Source: Streptomyces sp. NRRL F-5122 (GTDB lineage Bacteria; Actinomycetota; Actinomycetes; Streptomycetales; Streptomycetaceae). From it: a DNA stretch of 64,000 bases. Each line of letters starts with the position of its first letter. The stretch's first letter is position 1. The stretch covers positions 89,061 to 153,060 of the forward strand of contig NZ_LMWH01000093.1 in the NCBI RefSeq assembly GCF_001507435.1, written 5' to 3'. Below, piece by piece: positions 51,915-61,329 of the stretch. A model generated the notes under the pieces. It did not search any database. It had not been told where the DNA came from and saw only the letters and a list, made by a program, of their open reading frames with translations. Both the position numbers and the translations under genes were made by a program.

Positions 51915-52183
51915 CCACTCCACCCGTTCGTGTCCCCCGTTACACATTGTCCCTTCCTGACCGACTCCTGGAACGGAACGGGAGTTCCCGGCGTCTGTCC
52001 GGACGGAGAAGTCTCGGGGGTTTCTCAGGGTCCCGTCAGGGTTCCCGGTCGCGATCGGGACGAGCGCGTGCCTCACGGCGCGAGCACGTCGGGTTCCGTC
52101 GGCTCCTCCCGCCCCATGATTCATCATGGGGATGATCAACAACGGAGCCTCGGGCTCCCTCGCCCGAGGAGTACACGCACAGC

Positions 52184-53515
52184 ATGACCAAGTTCAACGG
52201 TTATGCCCTGCTGGCTGCCCTGTGCGCGGTCGTCCTGACCGTGTCGGCGGCCATATACATCGGCGCCGCGGCCGATGACGGCAGCGATCGCGGCGCTCTC
52301 GCCGTCGGCCGCTCGGACCCGCGGGGCGCCGCCGCACCCGTGTCGGCCGGCGTCTGGGTCGGCGCCTGGTCGGCCGCACCCTCTGGCGCCGAGCCAGGAA
52401 CGGAACCGGCCGGCATGTCCGGACGGTCCGTGCGCAACGTGGTGCACACCGGCGTCGGCGGTACGGGAGCCCGCATCACGCTGTCCAATCTCTACGGACA
52501 GCAGCCGCTCTCCATCACGCACGCCTCGATCGCGGTCGCCGCAGGCGGGAACGAGGCGGCAGCCGCCATGGACACCATGCGCCGTCTCACCTTCGGCGGT
52601 GCGCCGTCGGTCGTCATAGCCCCGGGCCGCCAGGTGGTCAGCGACGCGGTCCGGATCGCCGTCCCGCAGGACTCCGACCTCCTCGTGACCACCTACTCGC
52701 CCACGCCGTCGGGCCCGGTCACCTTCCACCGGCACGCCCGGCAGATCTCCTACGTCGCCGACGGCGACCGCACGGAGGACGTGAGCGCAGCCGCCTACAC
52801 CGGGCGCACGCCGTACTGGCGCTATCTGACCGCGCTCGACCTGCTCAGCAACGAGGCGGTGGGCACCGTGGTCGCCTTCGGCGACTCGATCACCGACGGT
52901 GTCACCTCCACCGTGGGCGCCGACCGCCGCTGGACGGACGTGCTCGGCCGGCGGCTGCGCCAGGCCGCCGGATCCGGGGACGTGCCCCGCTACAGCGTGG
53001 TCAACCAGGGCATCAGCGGCAACCGGGTGCTGACGAGCGGCCCCGGCCGGCCCGCCGACAACCCCAGCGGCCTCAGCCGCTTCGGGCGCGACGTCCTGGA
53101 GCGGGCGAACGCCAGGGTCGTCGTCATCGACCTCGGCATCAACGACATCGCGCGTCACCCCGGCCGCGCCGACCCGGACCGGATCGTCGCCGGGTTGCGC
53201 ACCCTGGTCCGCGAGGCGCACGCACACGGCCTGAAGGCGGTCGGCGCGACCCTGATGCCGTTCAAGGGCCACGGCAACTACCGGACCGACCGGGAACAGA
53301 TGCGGCAGGAGATCAACGCGCGGATCCGCTCCGGCACGGTGTACGACGAGGTCGTCGACTTCGACCGGGCGCTGCGCGACCCGTACGATCCCCGCCGGCT
53401 CCGCCCCGACTACGACTCGGGCGACCACCTCCACCCCAGCGACAAGGGCTTCCGCAGGATGGCGGAGGTCTTCGACCTGGCCTCGCTGAAGGGGGCGGCG
53501 CCGGCCCGGTTGTGA
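52184..53515 (+). CDS. Secreted SGNH/GDSL hydrolase
   Basis: A 443-residue exported esterase/lipase. An N-terminal signal (ALLAALCAVVLTVSAAIYIGAAA) precedes a beta-rich domain and then the SGNH domain: FGDSITDG (Ser), NQGISGNR (Gly), LGINDI (Asn) and SGDHLHPSD (Asp-x-x-His). All four blocks are intact. Likely deacetylates or de-esterifies an extracellular polysaccharide or lipid. It is divergent from the DUF445 gene. Confidence 0.9.
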   Translation: MTKFNGYALLAALCAVVLTVSAAIYIGAAADDGSDRGALAVGRSDPRGAAAPVSAGVWVGAWSAAPSGAEPGTEPAGMSGRSVRNVVHTGVGGTGARITLSNLYGQQPLSITHASIAVAAGGNEAAAAMDTMRRLTFGGAPSVVIAPGRQVVSDAVRIAVPQDSDLLVTTYSPTPSGPVTFHRHARQISYVADGDRTEDVSAAAYTGRTPYWRYLTALDLLSNEAVGTVVAFGDSITDGVTSTVGADRRWTDVLGRRLRQAAGSGDVPRYSVVNQGISGNRVLTSGPGRPADNPSGLSRFGRDVLERANARVVVIDLGINDIARHPGRADPDRIVAGLRTLVREAHAHGLKAVGATLMPFKGHGNYRTDREQMRQEINARIRSGTVYDEVVDFDRALRDPYDPRRLRPDYDSGDHLHPSDKGFRRMAEVFDLASLKGAAPARL

Positions 53516-53548
53516 GGCCGGACGGGCGGCGGACGTCCGTACGGCGGA

Positions 53549-54457
53549 TCAGTACTCGTCCTCGCGCCGCCGCCCGCGCTCCTGCCGCCGGGCGTCCCTG
53601 CGCTCGCGCTGCAGTTCACGGCGCTCCTCGTGCCGCTCCCGGTGCAGATCGCGGCGTTCCTCGTGCCGTTCGCGGCGCTCGTCGCGCAGTGCACGCATCA
53701 ACTCGCGGTGCTGGTCGAGCACGTCGCGGTGGGACTCCGGCAACCCCCGGCGCGTCGCCTTGCGGTCCAGCTTCTCCTGGCGCCGCTCCTCCTTCAGCCG
53801 CTGCCGCTCGGCCCGCGTCACCTTGCGCTCGACGCCGACCCCGCCCCAGAACGCGAACCCGGTCACGATCACGCGCGGCGCACCCGGATCTCCGGGCACG
53901 CCCTCCTCGCGCTGGTCGAAGCCGCCCATGATCCCGACACCGCGCACGACCACCTCGACGCCGGGCGGCACGATGACGCTCATCCCGCCCATGACCGCGA
54001 TGCAGTTGATCTCCACCTCGCGGTCCGCGAAATACGCCTCCCGCAGGTCGATCTCGCCACCGCCCCAGAAGGCGAAGCAGTTGAACCGTTTCGGCACCGT
54101 CCAGCGCCCCTTGCGCTGGAACCCGGACATGACGGCGACGGCCGACGCCGACGACCCCTCGCCGCCCACGATCCGCCCGGCCCAACCCCCGCTCTCCACG
54201 GGCTCCTTGACCAGCGACACCGCGGGAGCGACCACACCGGCGGCCGGCAGGTCACGGGTGATCGGGGCCAACTCCCCGTAGGTCCGCGCCTTGTACGTCG
54301 CCTCCAGCCGCTCCTCGAACTCCTCCATGTCGAGACGGCCCTCGGCGACGGCGTCCCGGAGTACCTCGACGACCCTTTCACGGTCGGCGTCGGAGGCACG
54401 GAGGTCCGGGGCGTGGGGCTCGGGAGACGTCCCACCGGAAGACACAGCGTCGGTCAT
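53549..54457 (-). CDS. DUF1707/LiaF-like protein with highly charged C-terminal tail
   Basis: A 302-residue protein without membrane segments. DUF1707 is at residues ~20-70 (DLRASDADRERVVEVLRDAV, EEFEERLEATYKART). A LiaF-like beta domain follows (FAFWGGGEIDLREA, INCIAVMGGM). The last ~90 residues are Arg/Glu/His-rich with HEERRDLHRERHEERRE-like repeats, probably a single charged helix. LiaF proteins restrain cell-envelope stress kinases; here that role is only suggested by fold. Confidence 0.83.
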   Translation of the reverse strand: MTDAVSSGGTSPEPHAPDLRASDADRERVVEVLRDAVAEGRLDMEEFEERLEATYKARTYGELAPITRDLPAAGVVAPAVSLVKEPVESGGWAGRIVGGEGSSASAVAVMSGFQRKGRWTVPKRFNCFAFWGGGEIDLREAYFADREVEINCIAVMGGMSVIVPPGVEVVVRGVGIMGGFDQREEGVPGDPGAPRVIVTGFAFWGGVGVERKVTRAERQRLKEERRQEKLDRKATRRGLPESHRDVLDQHRELMRALRDERRERHEERRDLHRERHEERRELQRERRDARRQERGRRREDEY

Positions 54458-54489
54458 GCGGTCAGCCTACGAGGAAGCCGCGCACCGGG

Positions 54490-55530
54490 CTACGACACCG
54501 CCCGTTCCGGCGCGGGATCGGCGGCGCCTTCCAGCCGGTGCAGCATCCTGGCGATCACCGCCTCGATGTCCGGTTCCCGCACCGAGAGGTCCACCAGCGG
54601 ACAGGTCGCCGCGATATGCGCCACCAGCGGAGCCGCCGACTCCGACGCCGGGAACGCCAGCCACTGCCGCGGCCCCTCGACCCGCACCACACGCGCGGGC
54701 GGCGCCTCGATCGGCGGCATCTCCCGCTCCAGGTCGACCACCAGGGTGCGCTCGCTGTCGCCCACCTCGTGCAGCCCGGCGAGCGGGCCGTCATACATCA
54801 GGCGCCCCTGGTCGATGACCATCACCCGCGAACACAGCTGCTCGATGTCCTGAAGATCGTGGGTGGTCAGCAGCACCGTCGTGCCGCGCTCGGCGTTCAG
54901 TTCCCGCAGGAAGTCACGGACCCTGGCCTTGGAGACGACGTCCAGGCCGATGGTCGGCTCGTCGAGGTACAGCACCTGCGGGTCGTGCAGCAGCGCCGCC
55001 ACGATGTCGCCGCGCATCCGCTGGCCCAGCGACAGCTGGCGCACCGGGACGTCCAACAGGCTCTCCAGCTCGAGGAGTTCGACACAGCGGTCGAGGTTCT
55101 CGCGGTAACGCCGGTCCGGGATGCGGTACATGCGGTGCATCAGCCGGTAGGAGTCGATCAGCGGCAGGTCCCACCACAGGGTCGTGCGCTGCCCGAACAC
55201 CACCCCGATACGCTGCGCCAGCCGCGTCCGCTCCCGCGAGGGGTCGATCCCCGCGACCCGCAGCCTGCCGCCGCTCGGCGTCAGGATCCCGGTCAGCATC
55301 TTGATCGTGGTGGACTTCCCGGCGCCGTTCGGTCCGATGTAGCCGACCATCTCGCCGCGCGCGACGGTGAAGGAGATCGAGTCGACGGCCCGCACCCGGC
55401 GCCGCTCACGGCGCAGCAAGCCGGTCCTCGTACGCACCTCGAAGACCTTCTCCACCCGCTCCAGCCGGATGAAGTCGCCGTCCGGGCCGTCCCCGTCCAC
55501 GACACCACCGTCCACGTAGCCGCCCTCCAT
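54490..55530 (-). CDS. ABC-2 exporter ATP-binding protein
   Basis: A 346-residue ATPase: Walker A GPNGAGKST, Q-loop VFGQRTTLWWD, signature LSLGQRMRG, Walker B LYLDEPTIGLD, H-loop TTHD. The FGQRTTLWWD segment is typical of exporters with DUF990-like permeases (viologen-exporter type). It is the last gene of a three-gene operon with two permeases. ATG 55530 follows GGGGAG at 11 bases. Confidence 0.9.
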   Translation of the reverse strand: MEGGYVDGGVVDGDGPDGDFIRLERVEKVFEVRTRTGLLRRERRRVRAVDSISFTVARGEMVGYIGPNGAGKSTTIKMLTGILTPSGGRLRVAGIDPSRERTRLAQRIGVVFGQRTTLWWDLPLIDSYRLMHRMYRIPDRRYRENLDRCVELLELESLLDVPVRQLSLGQRMRGDIVAALLHDPQVLYLDEPTIGLDVVSKARVRDFLRELNAERGTTVLLTTHDLQDIEQLCSRVMVIDQGRLMYDGPLAGLHEVGDSERTLVVDLEREMPPIEAPPARVVRVEGPRQWLAFPASESAAPLVAHIAATCPLVDLSVREPDIEAVIARMLHRLEGAADPAPERAVS

Positions 55531-55537
55531 GGGTTTC

Positions 55538-56383
55538 TCAGCTCCCCGTACTCCGGTACGAACGCAGTCCCGCGCGCCAGGCCAGCATCGCGAGCGCACA
55601 GCAGGCCGCCGCCACCAGCGGCGGCGCGAAGGCGAGCCAGGCCGGCAGGTCGAGCGGATACGGCCGGCCCAGCACGTACAGCGCGGGCAGCCAGTTGACG
55701 AAGGCGAGCGGCAGTACGAAGGTCACGCCGCGCACCAGTTCCTTCGCGAAGACGGTGGGCGGGTACTGCAACAGCGTCTGCCCCCCGTACGTGAAGGAGT
55801 TCTGCACCTCGGAGGCGTCCTGAGCGACGAACTGGAAGGCCGCGCCCGCCACGAACACGGCGCAGAAGATCGCGGCGCCGCTCAGCAGCGCCAGCAGCAC
55901 CATCAGCACCTTCGACGGTGTCCACGCCAGGTCCAGGGAGACCACCGCGTATCCGAGGACCAGCACGCCCTGGACGATCCGGCCGAGGCGGCGCAGCCCG
56001 AAGCGGTCCGCCGCGACCTGGGCCAGCACCGGCGCCGGACGGACCAGGAGCGTGTCCAGCGTGCCGTCACGCACCCGCCGCCCCAGCCGGTCCATCGAGC
56101 CCAGCACAAGATCGGCGAAGCCGAACGCGGTGGCGGACAGGCCGTACAGGAAGGCGACCTCGGGCAGGCGGTAACCGCCGAGCGAGTCGATCCGCGAGAA
56201 CATCAGCATGATCGCGACGAAGTCGAGCCCGGTCGCCGCGAAGTTGCCCAGCGTGGTCATCACGAACGAGGCGCGGTAGGCCATGGTGGAGCGGATCCAC
56301 ATGGCGGTGATCAGACCGTAGGCCCGCAGCCCCTCGTACACCCGCCCGTACGTCCGCCGCCCCGCGGCAGCCGGGTCAGCCAC
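55538..56383 (-). CDS. ABC-2 family permease (DUF990-like)
   Basis: A 281-residue permease with six membrane segments and the family's RVRDGTLDTLLVRP loop. The start is the GTG at 56383, which overlaps the stop of the upstream permease gene by eight bases; the longer open frame is a shadow of that gene. It pairs with the next permease. Confidence 0.85.
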   Translation of the reverse strand: MADPAAAGRRTYGRVYEGLRAYGLITAMWIRSTMAYRASFVMTTLGNFAATGLDFVAIMLMFSRIDSLGGYRLPEVAFLYGLSATAFGFADLVLGSMDRLGRRVRDGTLDTLLVRPAPVLAQVAADRFGLRRLGRIVQGVLVLGYAVVSLDLAWTPSKVLMVLLALLSGAAIFCAVFVAGAAFQFVAQDASEVQNSFTYGGQTLLQYPPTVFAKELVRGVTFVLPLAFVNWLPALYVLGRPYPLDLPAWLAFAPPLVAAACCALAMLAWRAGLRSYRSTGS

Positions 56384-57176
56384 CCTGGACCACCACCCGC
56401 CGGGTCGCCGCCGACTGCACCAGCCGCCCGACGCCGAGCAGCACCACGGCCCAGGCGATCTGGAAACCGTACGTGGGCAGCGGGTCCGCCACGCCGAGGA
56501 GCACATCGACGGGGGCCTGGAGCAGCGCCGACCAGGGCAGCAGGCGGACGACCTCGCCGAGCGTGCCGGGGAAGACGTTCAGCGGCAGCAGCATGCCCGA
56601 GCAGAAGACCGCCGTCAGCCCGGCGAGCTGGGCGACGCCCGCCCCGTCCAGCAGCCAGAACGCGCTCAGCGCCACGACGAAGCGGATCGCGAAGCTCACG
56701 ACCACCCCGAGCCCGACAGCCAGCACGAACGCCGCCCAGGTCAGCGGACTCGCGGGCAGCGCGAGCGGGAAGAGGAGCGCGCCGAACACCAGCGGGACCA
56801 CACCCCGGCCGAGCAGATGGAACAGCGCCCGCCCCAGATCCGAGGCCAGCCACCACCCCTGGAGGTCGACGGGCCGGTACAGATCGACGGCCACGTCGCC
56901 CGTACGGATGCGTTCGATCAGCTCTTCCTCGAAGCCGCCGCCGAACACGGCCACCGTCATCAGCAGGCCCTGGCTCACCCAGACGAACGTAAGAGCCTGC
57001 GACTGGTCGTACCCCCCTAGGTGGGGTCGCTCGTTCCACACGGCGAGGTAGGTGTACGCCAGGATCAATCCGAAGACCGAGTTGGTGAACACCCCGGCCG
57101 CGGTCGCGGTCCGATAGGTCGCGTACCGCCGGAAACCACTGGCGGCGACGGCGGCGTACAACCGCCCTGTCCCCAC
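56376..57176 (-). CDS. ABC-2 family permease (DUF990-like)
   Basis: A 266-residue permease with six hydrophobic segments and the loop RIRTGDVAVDLYRPVDLQG, equivalent to the GTLDTLLVRP loop of its partner. GAAGGAGG lies seven bases before the GTG at 57176. First gene of the exporter operon, divergent from the penicillin-binding protein gene. The exported compound is unknown. Confidence 0.85.
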   Translation of the reverse strand: MGTGRLYAAVAASGFRRYATYRTATAAGVFTNSVFGLILAYTYLAVWNERPHLGGYDQSQALTFVWVSQGLLMTVAVFGGGFEEELIERIRTGDVAVDLYRPVDLQGWWLASDLGRALFHLLGRGVVPLVFGALLFPLALPASPLTWAAFVLAVGLGVVVSFAIRFVVALSAFWLLDGAGVAQLAGLTAVFCSGMLLPLNVFPGTLGEVVRLLPWSALLQAPVDVLLGVADPLPTYGFQIAWAVVLLGVGRLVQSAATRRVVVQGG

Positions 57177-57379
57177 GGGAGAACCTCCTTCGACGCGTGT
57201 CGGACGGAAGCGCAGGAGCCTAGCGCGCGGGCGAAGTGGTGTACCACACGTTTTCCCGGCACGACACGTCCGTCGTCCCGGGAACGGAACGCAAGGTGCG
57301 ACAGTCTTCATCAGGGGACGCAGATGGCGTACGAGGGCGTACGTGAACGTACGACGCAAAACGGGAGTCCGGCACCACG

Positions 57380-59800
57380 ATGAGCGACGAGCCGCAGCCG
57401 CAGCCGCAGCCGCAGCAGGGCAGCCATGCCCTCGCGCCCCAAGAACCGCCGTCGGGCCCGCCGGGACCGGCCCCCGGCAGGCCCCGGCGCACGGGGTGGC
57501 GCCGGCTGATCCCGACCTGGCGCATGGCCCTCGGGACCCTCGTGACCGGACTGCTGCTGCTGGTCGGGCTCTTCGCGCTCGGCTACTACCTGGTCAAGAT
57601 CCCGCCCGCGAACGCGGCGGCGACCAAGCAGAGCAACGTGTACCTGTACGCGGACGGCACCGAGCTGGCCCGTGACGGCTCGGTCAACCGCGAGAGCGTG
57701 ATGCTCGCCCAGATCTCCAAGGACGCCCAGCACGCGGCGCTCGCCGCCGAGGACCGCGACTTCTACTCCGAGTCCGCCGTCGACCCCAAGGCGATGATCC
57801 GCGCCGCCTGGAACACGGCCACCGGCAAGGGCAGGCAGTCCGGCTCCACGATCACCCAGCAGTACGTGAAGAACTACTACCTGGGCCAGGAGCAGACCGT
57901 CACCCGGAAGGTGAAGGAGTTCTTCATCTCGATCAAGCTGGACCGGGAGAAGAGCAAGGACCACATCCTCGAGGGCTACCTCAACACCAGCTTCTTCGGC
58001 CGCAACGCCTACGGCATCCAGGCCGCCGCGCAGTCCTACTACGGCGTGGACGCCAAGGACCTCACCGCCGCCCAGGGCGCCTACCTCGCGGCCCTGCTGA
58101 ACGCGCCGAGCCAGTACGACGTGACCGCCCACCCCGAGAACAAGGCGGCCGCCGTGGCCCGCTGGAACTACGTCCTCGACGGCATGGTCAAGAAGCACTG
58201 GCTGACCGGGGAACAGCGTCAGAAGGCGACCTTCCCGACACCCCGGCAGCAGGTCACCGCCACCGCCATGTCCGGCCAGCGCGGCTACCTGGTCCAGGCG
58301 ATCAAGGACTACCTCGTCACCAACAAGATCATCGACGAGGACACCCTGACCGGCGGCGGCTACCGCATCACCACCACCCTGCAGAAGTCCAAGCAGGACG
58401 CCTTCGTCAAGGCCGTCGACGACCGGCTGATGAGCAACCTCGACAAGAAGAACCGCAAGGTCGACCGCTCGGTGCGGGCCGGCGGCGTCGCCATCGACCC
58501 GGCCACGGGCAAGGTCCTCGCGATGTACGGCGGCATCGACTACACCGAGCAGTACGTCAACAACGCGACCCGCCGCGACTACCAGGTCGGCTCGACGTTC
58601 AAGCCGTTGGTGTTCACCTCGGCCGTGCAGAACGGCGCCCGCACGCAGAACGGCGTCGCGATCACCCCCTACACCGTCTACGACGGCACGGACAGACGAC
58701 CTGTGCAGGGCTGGAGCGGCGGCACCTACGCGCCCGAGAACGAGGACAACGTCTCCTACGGCCCGATCACCGTCCGCACGGCCACCGACGACTCCGTCAA
58801 CGCCGTGTACGCGCAGATGGCGGTCGACGTCGGCCCCTCCAAGGTCAGGCAGACCGCGATCGACCTCGGCCTGCCCGCGAACACCCCCGACATGAACCCG
58901 TACCCCTCGATCGCGCTCGGCACGGCCACCGCGAGCGTCCTCGACATGGCCGAGGCGTACGCGACGCTCGCCAACCACGGCAAGCACGGCACGTACACCC
59001 TGGTCGAGAAGATCTCCAAGGACGGCAGGGAGGACATCGACCTTCCGCACCGCGCCATGAAGCAGGTGGTCAGCCGCGAGGCGGCGGACACCACCACATC
59101 GATGCTGCGCAGCGTCGTGGACAGCGGTACCGCGACGGCCGCCCAGGGCGCGGGCCGGCCCGCCGCCGGCAAGACCGGCACCGCCGAGGAGGACCAGGCG
59201 GCCTGGTTCGCCGGCTACACCCCCGACCTGGCCACGGTGGTCGCCGTGATGGGCCAGGACCCCGACACGGGCAGGCACGAGTCCCTGTACGGCGCGATGG
59301 GCCTGGCCCGCGTCAACGGCGGCGGCGCGCCCGCCGAGATCTGGGCGCAGTTCACGAGGACGGCGCTCAAGGGCAAGCCGGTCAAGAGCTTCGATCTGCG
59401 CCTCCAGGCCGGCGCGGAGGGGTACCACGACCCGTCCCTCGACCCCACGGCCCAGCAGTCGGGGGAGCCCGACGAACCGGACAGCGGCGCCACCACGGGC
59501 GACCAGAGCGACCCGGGCGAGGACCAGGAGCAGACCGACGGCGGCTTCCCGCCCACCGGCGGCACCGACACCACCGGCTCACCCGGCACCGGTGACACGG
59601 GCGACACGGGCGGCTCCACCGACGACGGCGCAACGACCGGGGACGGCGGCACCACGGGAGACGGCGGCACGACCGGCGACGGCGGCGGCACCGGCCCCGG
59701 GGGACCGCCCGGCACAGGAACCACGAACGGCGCCGCGGGGCCCACCGGGAACGGCGGCCCTACGGGAGACGGCGGGACGACGGGCAGAGCCGAGGGCTAG
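57380..59800 (+). CDS. Class A penicillin-binding protein (bifunctional)
   Basis: An 806-residue peptidoglycan synthase. After a Pro/Gln-repeat cytoplasmic tail and a membrane anchor (~50-75), the GT51 transglycosylase has the catalytic Glu124 in AAEDRDFY and GSTITQQYVKN. The transpeptidase has Ser405-x-x-Lys408 (GSTFKP), Ser472-x-Asn474 (DSVN) and KTG at 598. The last ~120 residues are a Gly/Thr/Asp-rich low-complexity tail with GTTGDGG repeats, outside the cell. ATG 57380 has a distant GGAG; no better start is visible. It polymerises and crosslinks the wall. Confidence 0.93.
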   Translation: MSDEPQPQPQPQQGSHALAPQEPPSGPPGPAPGRPRRTGWRRLIPTWRMALGTLVTGLLLLVGLFALGYYLVKIPPANAAATKQSNVYLYADGTELARDGSVNRESVMLAQISKDAQHAALAAEDRDFYSESAVDPKAMIRAAWNTATGKGRQSGSTITQQYVKNYYLGQEQTVTRKVKEFFISIKLDREKSKDHILEGYLNTSFFGRNAYGIQAAAQSYYGVDAKDLTAAQGAYLAALLNAPSQYDVTAHPENKAAAVARWNYVLDGMVKKHWLTGEQRQKATFPTPRQQVTATAMSGQRGYLVQAIKDYLVTNKIIDEDTLTGGGYRITTTLQKSKQDAFVKAVDDRLMSNLDKKNRKVDRSVRAGGVAIDPATGKVLAMYGGIDYTEQYVNNATRRDYQVGSTFKPLVFTSAVQNGARTQNGVAITPYTVYDGTDRRPVQGWSGGTYAPENEDNVSYGPITVRTATDDSVNAVYAQMAVDVGPSKVRQTAIDLGLPANTPDMNPYPSIALGTATASVLDMAEAYATLANHGKHGTYTLVEKISKDGREDIDLPHRAMKQVVSREAADTTTSMLRSVVDSGTATAAQGAGRPAAGKTGTAEEDQAAWFAGYTPDLATVVAVMGQDPDTGRHESLYGAMGLARVNGGGAPAEIWAQFTRTALKGKPVKSFDLRLQAGAEGYHDPSLDPTAQQSGEPDEPDSGATTGDQSDPGEDQEQTDGGFPPTGGTDTTGSPGTGDTGDTGGSTDDGATTGDGGTTGDGGTTGDGGGTGPGGPPGTGTTNGAAGPTGNGGPTGDGGTTGRAEG

Positions 59801-59812
59801 GACCCGGGGCGA

Positions 59813-60280
59813 TCAGATCCCCAGATCCTTGATGATCTTGGCCACGTGCCCCGTCGCCCGCACGTTGTACAGCGCGCGCTCGACCTTGCCCTCCTCGTCG
59901 ACGACCACCGTCGAGCGGATGACGCCGACGACCTTCTTGCCGTACATCGTCTTCTCGCCGAAGGCGCCGTACGCCTGAAGGACCTGCTTGTCCGGGTCGG
60001 CGAGAAGGGTCACCTTCAGGGACTCCTGCTCGCGGAACCTGGCCAGCTTCTCCGGCTTGTCGGGCGAGATGCCGATGACGTCGTAGCCGGCGCCCGCAAG
60101 GAGCTCCAGGTTGTCGGTGAAGTCGCACGCCTGCTTGGTGCAGCCTGGAGTGAGCGCGGCCGGGTAGAAGTACACGATGACCTTGCGGCCCTTGCGGTCG
60201 GCCAGGGAGACCTCGTTGCCGTCGGCGTCCGGCAGGGTGAAAGCGGGGGCGGTGTCGCCCGGTTCGAGTCGCTCGCTCAT
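59813..60280 (-). CDS. bcp: Thioredoxin-dependent thiol peroxidase (Bcp/PrxQ)
   Basis: A 155-residue peroxiredoxin of the BCP type. The active-site segment is ALTPGCTKQACDF: peroxidatic Cys followed five residues later by the resolving Cys, as in PrxQ. It reduces hydrogen peroxide and lipid hydroperoxides with thioredoxin. The ATG at 60280 is preceded by TGAGGT. It converges with the penicillin-binding protein gene. Confidence 0.93.
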   Translation of the reverse strand: MSERLEPGDTAPAFTLPDADGNEVSLADRKGRKVIVYFYPAALTPGCTKQACDFTDNLELLAGAGYDVIGISPDKPEKLARFREQESLKVTLLADPDKQVLQAYGAFGEKTMYGKKVVGVIRSTVVVDEEGKVERALYNVRATGHVAKIIKDLGI

Positions 60281-60442
60281 CGGTACCTCACATGGCAGGG
60301 GCGGGTTACCCGACGAGCCTAATCTCCCCCGCACCCGCCACAGGGGTGCCGGGGAGTGCGTCGGGCACGAAGCTGACAGACTGTCGACCACAGATGCAGG
60401 AATTGCGCGGAACACGTCGCAAACGACCACGGAGGAAGCGCG

Positions 60443-60781
60443 GTGACGGACACGTCGAGCACACCGGACACCAGGACTCCGGCGCAGATCGAGGCGGACA
60501 TCAAACGCCGCCGCGAAACCCTCGCCGAGACGCTCGACGAGATCGGCGTCCGGGTGCACCCCAAGACGATCGTCGGAGACGCCAAGGCCAAGGTCGTCTC
60601 GAACATCGACCACACGCTCGGACGGGCATACGTCGGCGTCAACCGGACCGTCAGCCAGGTCAAGGGGCAGTTCGTTACACAGGAGGGCGCACCCCGCCTG
60701 GAGCGCATCGTCCCCGTGGCCCTGGTCGTGGTCGGCGTCGCCGGACTGCTCACGCTCGGCTCCCGGCGGCGCAAGCGCTGA
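60443..60781 (+). CDS. DUF3618 membrane protein
   Basis: A 112-residue protein. DUF3618 is recognised by PAQIEADIKRRRETLAETLD at the N terminus; one transmembrane helix (IVPVALVVVGVAGLLTLG) is followed by a basic tail. GGAGGAAG lies four bases before the GTG. Function unknown; divergent from bcp. Confidence 0.85.
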   Translation: MTDTSSTPDTRTPAQIEADIKRRRETLAETLDEIGVRVHPKTIVGDAKAKVVSNIDHTLGRAYVGVNRTVSQVKGQFVTQEGAPRLERIVPVALVVVGVAGLLTLGSRRRKR

Positions 60782-60824
60782 CCCGGACGCACACGAAGAG
60801 ATCGAAGGCAGGTAGGTTCGGGGT

Positions 60825-61166
60825 GTGAGCGAGAAGACCCACCACGACAAGTTGCCGATCCGGATGCTGCACGACCGAGTGCTCGTGCGGCAGGACGCCG
60901 CCGAGGGCGAGCGCAGGTCCGGCGGCGGCATCCTGATCCCCGCGACCGCGGCCGTCGGCCGGCGCCTCGCCTGGGCCGAGGTCGTCGCGGTCGGGCAGAA
61001 CGTCAGGACCGTGGAGCCGGGCGACCGGGTGCTGTACGACCCGGAGGACCGGGCCGAGGTCGAAGTGCGGGGCACCCCGTACGTCCTGATGCGCGAACGC
61101 GATCTGCACGCCGTGGCGGCGGACCGCTTCGAGGGGTCCGAGGACTCCACGGGCCTGTACCTGTAG
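60825..61166 (+). CDS. GroES-like co-chaperonin family protein
   Basis: A 113-residue Cpn10-fold protein: PIRMLHDRVLVRQD, a mobile-loop-like GERRSGGGILIP, and PGDRVLYDPEDRAEVEVRG. The main groES of Streptomyces sits with groEL1, which is absent here, so this is a divergent paralogue of unknown partner. A strong terminator follows. Confidence 0.85.
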   Translation: MSEKTHHDKLPIRMLHDRVLVRQDAAEGERRSGGGILIPATAAVGRRLAWAEVVAVGQNVRTVEPGDRVLYDPEDRAEVEVRGTPYVLMRERDLHAVAADRFEGSEDSTGLYL

Positions 61167-61177
61167 AACGAACGGTG

Positions 61178-61211
61178 AAGGGGCCGGTGGCAGACGCCAC
61201 CGGCCCCTTTG
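61178..61211 (+). terminator. Strong rho-independent terminator
   Basis: A perfect 14-bp stem AAGGGGCCGGTGGC/GCCACCGGCCCCTT with a four-base loop and a short T run, 12 bp after the GroES-like gene. Confidence 0.93.
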
Positions 61212-61236
61212 CCGTTCCTTTGCTAGCCTTGGGCGA

Positions 61237-61296
61237 CCCCGACGAGACGCGCCGTACCGGGACGGGACCGCCAGGTCCACAGGCAAAGACGACGCA
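61237..61296 (+). promoter_or_regulatory. Guanidine-III (ykkC-III) riboswitch
   Basis: The leader of the gdx/sugE gene contains GACGAGACGCGCCGTACC flanked by a CCCG/CGGG stem, followed further on by CAAAGACGACGC; these match the conserved halves of the guanidine-III aptamer, in which GCGCCGT pairs with the 3' ACGxCGC to form the pseudoknot. One C-A mismatch occurs in that pairing. An extra hairpin (GGACC/GGTCC, 61265-61278) is inserted between the halves. A TAGCCT -10 box at 61224-61229 puts the transcript start right before it. The ribosome site GGAGG is 22 bp after the aptamer, so guanidinium probably frees translation. Confidence 0.83.
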
Positions 61297-61329
61297 CCTG
61301 TCCGTTCACGTCTCACGGAGGTGCCTGTC

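Noticed and set aside
59450..59800. Short repeats at the end of the penicillin-binding protein gene as a CRISPR or tandem array
   Set aside because: They encode an in-frame Gly/Thr/Asp-rich extracellular tail with irregular unit length and no spacers.
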